From an uncultured Pelagibacteraceae bacterium (GTDB taxonomy: Bacteria > Pseudomonadota > Alphaproteobacteria > Pelagibacterales > Pelagibacteraceae), in NCBI GenBank assembly GCA_902623735.1, contig CACNUU010000001.1:20001-84000 (forward strand): DNA of 64,000 nt, given 5' to 3'. Every line of letters starts with the position of its first letter. Positions within the stretch are counted from its first letter, which is position 1. Below are positions 58,855 through 64,000 of the stretch, piece by piece. Under the pieces are notes generated by a model, which saw only the letters and a list, made by a program, of their open reading frames with translations, was not told where the DNA came from and did no database searches. The position numbers were made by a program, and so were the translations under genes.

Positions 58855-59779
58855 TGAGTAATGATGAGCCTTTTTTAATTTGCGATCCAAGCATGAATTC
58901 ACCTATTTTTTGAACTCTTTTTCCCTCCCTTTGAATTTCTAGAATTTTTATAGATTTATTATTTGCGCAGGCAACCTCTAAATCATTTGATACTACTTCA
59001 CCATTCACACCTATACCTTTACCAATTTCAGCTTTTAAAATTTTATATCTTTGACCATTAAAATTAAAAAAAGCGCCCGGGGAAGGGTACAAACCGTTGA
59101 TTTTTCCGATAATTTTTAACGCATCCTCATTCCAGTCAATGAGCCCCTCGCTTTTCATAATTTTTTTTGCGTATGTTGCTTTTGAATGATCCTGATTTAT
59201 GAAACTTGATTTTCCATCAAGAATATCATCTACATTATCCAAAATTTTTTCTGCAGCTAATAGAGATAGTTTTTCTGATACTTCATATGCATTGAGATTT
59301 TGATCCAGGTTAATTTTATATTTATTGCTTATAGGCCCACTATCTAGCTCTTCATTAATTTTCATTATTGTAATGCCAGTCTCTTTATCTAGACTCATAA
59401 TTGATCTTTGTATTGGTGCTGCACCTCTCCATTTTGGTAAAAGAGAAGCATGAATGTTAATAAAACCTTTTTTTGTTAAAGTTAAAAATTCCTTTGGTAT
59501 TATCTGTCCATAGGCAACAACAATTGCAAGATCTGCATTTATTCTTTTTAAAAATTCGTATTCCTCATCGTTATCTTTTAAACTCTGAGGAGCTCTGAAA
59601 TCTATGTTTAAAGTTTCAGAGATACCTTGGACTGGAGATTTGTTAATCTTTTGCCCTCGATGAGATTTTTGCGGGGGCTGTGTGTATACCAAATTAATTG
59701 GAAACCCATTTTGATATAAAGATTTTAAAATCGGTACAGCAAACATGGGTGTGCCCATAAAAATAATCTTTTTAGCCAT
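58847..59779 (-). CDS. fmt: Methionyl-tRNA formyltransferase
   Basis: FMGTPMFAVPIL, INIHASLLPKWRGAAPIQRSI. Confidence 0.96.
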   Translation of the reverse strand: MAKKIIFMGTPMFAVPILKSLYQNGFPINLVYTQPPQKSHRGQKINKSPVQGISETLNIDFRAPQSLKDNDEEYEFLKRINADLAIVVAYGQIIPKEFLTLTKKGFINIHASLLPKWRGAAPIQRSIMSLDKETGITIMKINEELDSGPISNKYKINLDQNLNAYEVSEKLSLLAAEKILDNVDDILDGKSSFINQDHSKATYAKKIMKSEGLIDWNEDALKIIGKINGLYPSPGAFFNFNGQRYKILKAEIGKGIGVNGEVVSNDLEVACANNKSIKILEIQREGKRVQKIGEFMLGSQIKKGSSLLNV

Positions 59780-59781
59780 GC

Positions 59782-60309
59782 TTAAACTACAATTCTTTCA
59801 GGATTTTTTTTTATTTTTGAAATTTTTTTAATAATAAAATCTCTTTTTAATTTTGATAAATTATCTATAATTAATTTACCATCTAAATGATTAATCTCAT
59901 GTTGTAAACAAGTTGATAAAAGACCATCACATTTTAATATTTTTTTTTTTCCTTCAATATTAATATATTCTACTTCACAAAGACTCGGCCTTTCGATTTC
60001 AATAAAAGTATCTGGTATTGATAAACATCCCTCTTCATATACAGACATTTCATCACTGACACTTCTTATGACAGGGTTAATAAAGCTTAAGGGATTTTTT
60101 TTTTCATCTTTTGAAGAAACATCTATTACTAAAATTCTTTTAAGAATTCCTACTTGAACTGCAGCTAATCCAATGCCTTTTGAGGCATACATTGTTTCAA
60201 GTAAATCATTAATAAGTTTTTTTTCATCTACACCGATATTTTCAATAGGTTCAGAAATTTTTTTTAACATTTCATCAGGTACTGTGATAATGTTTTTTAT
60301 ACTCATCAA
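59782..60309 (-). CDS. def: Peptide deformylase
   Basis: GIGLAAVQVG, EGCLSIP, QHEINHLDG. Confidence 0.96.
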   Translation of the reverse strand: MMSIKNIITVPDEMLKKISEPIENIGVDEKKLINDLLETMYASKGIGLAAVQVGILKRILVIDVSSKDEKKNPLSFINPVIRSVSDEMSVYEEGCLSIPDTFIEIERPSLCEVEYINIEGKKKILKCDGLLSTCLQHEINHLDGKLIIDNLSKLKRDFIIKKISKIKKNPERIVV

Positions 60310-60329
60310 ATTAATAGATAAACTAATTT

Positions 60330-62102
60330 TTAAACTTTTAAAGGGAGAACTTTCAGTAATATATTATTTCTTATACGATTAATATTTAATTGATTTAAGG
60401 TACTTATAATAAAATATAATGTATCATCATCAATTCTTTCAAGATTATCTTGCCCTATTACCTCAACAATTCTTAATAAAGCCAAACCCTTCTCATTATT
60501 ATTAATCATAACCTGTATATCAGTAGGAATTTCATTTTGATCTATAGTGTATAATTCATCATATTTTTTTGGAATTTTTATACCATCAGATCTTAATGAC
60601 TCAATTAAGATTATATCTTTTTTAGAAAAAAAATATTTTTTATTTTTCTTTATTTTTTTTAAATAATTAACTAAGTCTTTTTCAATTTTTGATTTTGAAA
60701 AATCGCCATTAAAATAGTTTATTAATTTAGATTGATGCATTACGTCATTGTTAAATTTTATAGTTTTTTTTGAACCACTTTTAATTTCAATATTAGTATA
60801 GTAAAAGCTGGTTAAATTCGCAGGTATTTCTGTTGGATTTATATCCTTCAAAAAATTTTTTAATTCTACATCAAATGCATCATTTAAATTATCTTTAGTA
60901 AATAATTCTTTTAAAATTTTTAATAACTTTAATTTTTTAACTTGTTCAGACTCCAATAGTATTTTTTGATAAATTAAGGCTCTAGCTTCAATTTTTGGTA
61001 GATTTTTATAAATGTTCTGAGCATTGAGAAGTTGATTTATATTGAATTGAAACCTTTTATATAATTCTAAAAGATCTTTTTCTGGATAATTCTTGTTGTT
61101 AACCGCTTTTTCTAAGACTGAGATTTTATCAATTTCCGAACTATCAATCTCTTTAAGTGAAGACAGTAAATTTGCAGACGATAAATACTGCCATATAATT
61201 TTTTTTGTTTTATCGTCAGGTTCAAAAATAAAGTTTGGATTTGTGATATGGGCTAAATGAAAATCTAAAATAGATTTTTCAGAAACATTTTCATCTATTT
61301 TATTTTCAAAACCTATCAAAAGAGCAATTTTTTTTTCAAAATATTCATCTTTAAAACCAGTTTCTTTTTTTAAATCCAAAATAAGTTGAGCTTCCTCATT
61401 TTTATTTTTAGTAATTAAACAATAAATATTAAACTTCGAGAGATAGTTATCCTTTATAGCTTCTTGATTTTTTGAAAAAATTTCACATGCCTTTTCGACG
61501 TTAGCTTCTGCCAAGTGGAAATTTACTAAATGTTTTGTTAGTCCAGGATGAATATTAAACGCCTGATTTTGAATTAAGTATTCTTCTAATAATTTAAAAT
61601 CTGAATTTCTAATTAACCAATCAGCTCTAAATTTCATAAATTCTTTTTCAGATATATTTTTTGAAGGAACATGTGCATTAACAAGTATAGATATATTCAT
61701 AATGTCACTTGCATCTTTAGAAAGCTTAATATTATTCAATTTTGAGAAAATATTTCTAAGTTGGTCTCCATTTGAATTTGTCCACATATTAATATCAAGC
61801 CCAAAGTTTTGTGGGTCGTAGAGGCCGATAATTTTAATCTTTTTTTTGTCTAAATTTTCCTCTAATTTTATTGTATCTATGTCTTTTTGAGATTGCATTT
61901 CATATATACTTAAATTACTTGTGCTTTCAGGTTTCTCACTAATTTGATTTGTATTTGAATTCTCCCCTAAATTTTCTATCTTTTGCTCTTTATCAACATT
62001 CCATATATCGACTGGTTTATCCTCTGCATTCAAATTTGAATAAATTGCTAGTAGAAAGATAATTGATAAATATTTTTTATTTAACAATTTTAAAATTTTC
62101 AT
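60330..62102 (-). CDS. Uncharacterised exported helical protein, 590 aa
   Basis: N-terminal signal-like MKILKLLNKKYLSIIFLLAIYSNLNAED; helix-rich; no catalytic motif seen. Confidence 0.8.
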   Translation of the reverse strand: MKILKLLNKKYLSIIFLLAIYSNLNAEDKPVDIWNVDKEQKIENLGENSNTNQISEKPESTSNLSIYEMQSQKDIDTIKLEENLDKKKIKIIGLYDPQNFGLDINMWTNSNGDQLRNIFSKLNNIKLSKDASDIMNISILVNAHVPSKNISEKEFMKFRADWLIRNSDFKLLEEYLIQNQAFNIHPGLTKHLVNFHLAEANVEKACEIFSKNQEAIKDNYLSKFNIYCLITKNKNEEAQLILDLKKETGFKDEYFEKKIALLIGFENKIDENVSEKSILDFHLAHITNPNFIFEPDDKTKKIIWQYLSSANLLSSLKEIDSSEIDKISVLEKAVNNKNYPEKDLLELYKRFQFNINQLLNAQNIYKNLPKIEARALIYQKILLESEQVKKLKLLKILKELFTKDNLNDAFDVELKNFLKDINPTEIPANLTSFYYTNIEIKSGSKKTIKFNNDVMHQSKLINYFNGDFSKSKIEKDLVNYLKKIKKNKKYFFSKKDIILIESLRSDGIKIPKKYDELYTIDQNEIPTDIQVMINNNEKGLALLRIVEVIGQDNLERIDDDTLYFIISTLNQLNINRIRNNILLKVLPLKV

Positions 62103-62256
62103 TGGGTATAGTTTTTTCTATTATCTTTTTCGGCGCAGGAAAATCAATCTTGTTTAGCAAAAAAACAGCTGCAAGAATAATTATAACAGCTAAAGTAATT
62201 TTAAAAAGTAACCCAATAAATCTTTCTCGCGAACTTGTTTTTTTTATAAATTGCAT
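62077..62256 (-). CDS. Small single-TM protein, 59 aa (not in ORF track)
   Basis: MQFIKKTSSRERFIGLLFKITLAVIIILAAVFLLNKIDFPAPKKIIEKTIPNENFKIVK*; overlaps next gene start by 26 bp. Confidence 0.7.
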   Translation of the reverse strand: MQFIKKTSSRERFIGLLFKITLAVIIILAAVFLLNKIDFPAPKKIIEKTIPNENFKIVK

Positions 62257-62313
62257 ATAACTTTAGTTAATTTCAAATTAAGACATTATTGTGTTTTTTC
62301 AATATAGAATTTT

Positions 62314-62838
62314 ATGAAATCAAAAGAAAATATAGTTTTTTTGGGCATGATGGGATCTGGCAAGACCTCGATTGGTCTATTAGTTTCAAAAAAACTTAAA
62401 TTACAATTTTTTGATATTGATAAATGTATCGAGGAACAACAAAAAATGAAAATATTAGATATCTTTAAAGAGAAAGGTGAGCTTTTTTTCAGAACCCTAG
62501 AGGAAAAAATTACTATTGATATTTTACAGAAAAAAAGAATTGTCGTGGCTCTAGGCGGTGGTGCTTTTTTAAACAAGAATATAAGGAATGAGGTTTTAAA
62601 CAATCATTTTTCATTTTGGTTAAAATGGGATAATAAGATTTTAATTGATAGAATCATTAATAGCCCCCAAAGACCAATTGCGTATAATGCTTCTTATGAA
62701 GAATTGGACAAATTAATAAAAAATAGATCAAGTTCTTATTCTTTAGCTGATAAAAAAGTGAACTGTAACAATTTAACAAAAACCCAGATAGTAAGTAAAA
62801 TTATGAAACTTTATGAAAACAAAAAAAATAATAATTAA
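62314..62838 (+). CDS. aroK: Shikimate kinase
   Basis: GMMGSGKTSIG, FRTLEEKI, VVALGGGAFL. Confidence 0.95.
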   Translation: MKSKENIVFLGMMGSGKTSIGLLVSKKLKLQFFDIDKCIEEQQKMKILDIFKEKGELFFRTLEEKITIDILQKKRIVVALGGGAFLNKNIRNEVLNNHFSFWLKWDNKILIDRIINSPQRPIAYNASYEELDKLIKNRSSSYSLADKKVNCNNLTKTQIVSKIMKLYENKKNNN

Positions 62839-63919
62839 AACATCAAATCAAAGATATCCTATCTACATTGGTAAAAATATTATTGATAAATTATCATCAA
62901 TTCTTAATCAAAATTTTATCAAATTTGAGAAATGTTTAATGATAATTGATAAAAATATTCCAAGTAAAATGATATCAAAAATAAAAAATTCTTTTATGAA
63001 TAAACAAGTTTATATTTTCATGTTCCGTGCTAATGAAAAAAACAAAAGTCAAAAAATAATAAATCAAATATTAAAAATATTGCTAGACAAGAATTTTTCA
63101 AGGGAAGATTGTTTAATGACTATTGGAGGTGGGATAACAGGAGATGTGGGAGGTTTTGCTGCAAGTTTATTTAAGAGAGGTTTAAAATTTGTAAATATTC
63201 CAACGACGCTTCTGGCACAAGTTGACTCCTCCATAGGTGGTAAAACAGGTGTAAATACTAAACATGGGAAAAATTTAATTGGGAGTTTTTATCAGCCAAA
63301 GTTAGTAGTCAGTGATCTTGAATTTTTAGATTCTCTAAAAAAAAGAGAAATGATTTGTGGATATGGTGAAATTTTAAAACATTCTCTCATATCAAATAAA
63401 ATTTTTTTTTACTTTTTAAGTAAAAATTTAAAAAATATTTTAAAAAATGAGTCTAAGTATATTCAAAAAGCAGTTTATGAAAGTTGTTTAATAAAGAAAA
63501 AAGTTGTTGAAGAGGATGAAAAGGAAAAAAATATTAGAAAAGTTCTAAATCTCGGTCATACATTCGCACATGCGTATGAAGCTTCACTAAAATATTCAAA
63601 CAAATTAAATCATGGAGAAGCAGTTCTGTTAGGAATTTATACTGCAGTAAAATTTAGTTTTGCAATTAAATTATTAAACCACAAAGAGTTTATTTTAATA
63701 TCAAATCATATTGAAAAATCTGGATTACCTTTTAATATAAATCATTATTTTTCTACAAAAAATATTGATAAAATCTTATCATTTATGCAAAAAGATAAAA
63801 AAAATAATTCTAGCAAAATTAATTTGATACTCTTAAAAAAAATTGGTCATCCAATTATAACCAAAGTTTATACGAAAAGAGCTATCAAAAACTTTCTTAA
63901 AAAAAAGTTATTTAATTAA
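62813..63919 (+). CDS. aroB: 3-dehydroquinate synthase
   Basis: GGGITGDVGGFAASLFKRGL, PTTLLAQVDSSIGGKTGVN, LNLGHTFAHAYE. Confidence 0.96.
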   Translation: MKTKKIIIKTSNQRYPIYIGKNIIDKLSSILNQNFIKFEKCLMIIDKNIPSKMISKIKNSFMNKQVYIFMFRANEKNKSQKIINQILKILLDKNFSREDCLMTIGGGITGDVGGFAASLFKRGLKFVNIPTTLLAQVDSSIGGKTGVNTKHGKNLIGSFYQPKLVVSDLEFLDSLKKREMICGYGEILKHSLISNKIFFYFLSKNLKNILKNESKYIQKAVYESCLIKKKVVEEDEKEKNIRKVLNLGHTFAHAYEASLKYSNKLNHGEAVLLGIYTAVKFSFAIKLLNHKEFILISNHIEKSGLPFNINHYFSTKNIDKILSFMQKDKKNNSSKINLILLKKIGHPIITKVYTKRAIKNFLKKKLFN

Positions 63920-64000
63920 TATTTGCAATGAATGAATAAACATTTTTAATTCGGTATCCAAAATTTTATAAATTTTTTTTGTTCTTTCAATTCTGTTCAT
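63908..64000 (-). CDS. bolA: BolA-family protein, C-terminal end only (truncated by window)
   Basis: ...MNRIERTKKIYKILDTELKMFIHSLQILIK* resembles BolA C-terminal (R-h-x-h-Y-x-x-L-x-x-E-h-x-x-x-I-H-A-L). Confidence 0.55.
   Translation of the reverse strand: MNRIERTKKIYKILDTELKMFIHSLQILIK

Noticed and set aside
62063-62260. 65-aa + strand ORF in the track
   Set aside because: Antisense to the more convincing 59-aa TM protein and the signal peptide of the 590-aa gene.

Overview
AT-rich, densely packed alphaproteobacterial chromosome segment. Gene content and order look like a streamlined SAR11/Pelagibacterales-type genome; this is inferred from content, and no search was run. The window opens with a minus-strand rRNA operon (partial 23S, tRNA-Ala(TGC), tRNA-Ile(GAT), 16S). 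About 60 mostly core genes follow: prmC-prfA-ispG-lysC, ubiG, argJ, secA, accA, malate synthase, recR-ybaB-dnaX with an SRP RNA, pheA-kdsB, argFD, gcrA, kdsD-lptC-lptB, aroA-cmk-rpsA-ihfB-pyrF-trpFBA-accD-folC, trxA with an ExoI/RecB-like/RmuC cluster, hisG-hisZ-hisS with tRNA-His, csp, tRNA-Phe-infA-hisD-murA-dcd, tRNA-Thr, rpmH-rnpA-yidD-yidC, argB, dapDE, an HDAC-family + SET-domain pair, truA-fmt-def, aroK-aroB and the 3' end of bolA. I see no CRISPR array, prophage, transposon or classical defence island. The best leads are: (1) a CMP kinase without the Walker-A lysine, plus divergent TrpF/TrpB/TrpA, AccD and FolC motifs in the same 10 kb; (2) an adjacent HDAC/SET pair; (3) a three-nuclease cluster where addAB would be expected next to trxA; (4) every convergent protein-coding junction overlapping at its 3' ends, several by a shared YTAA stop tetranucleotide; (5) malate synthase without the glycine riboswitch known from SAR11; (6) unlisted small ORFs; (7) an odd tRNA-Thr T-loop and a tRNA-His without G-1.
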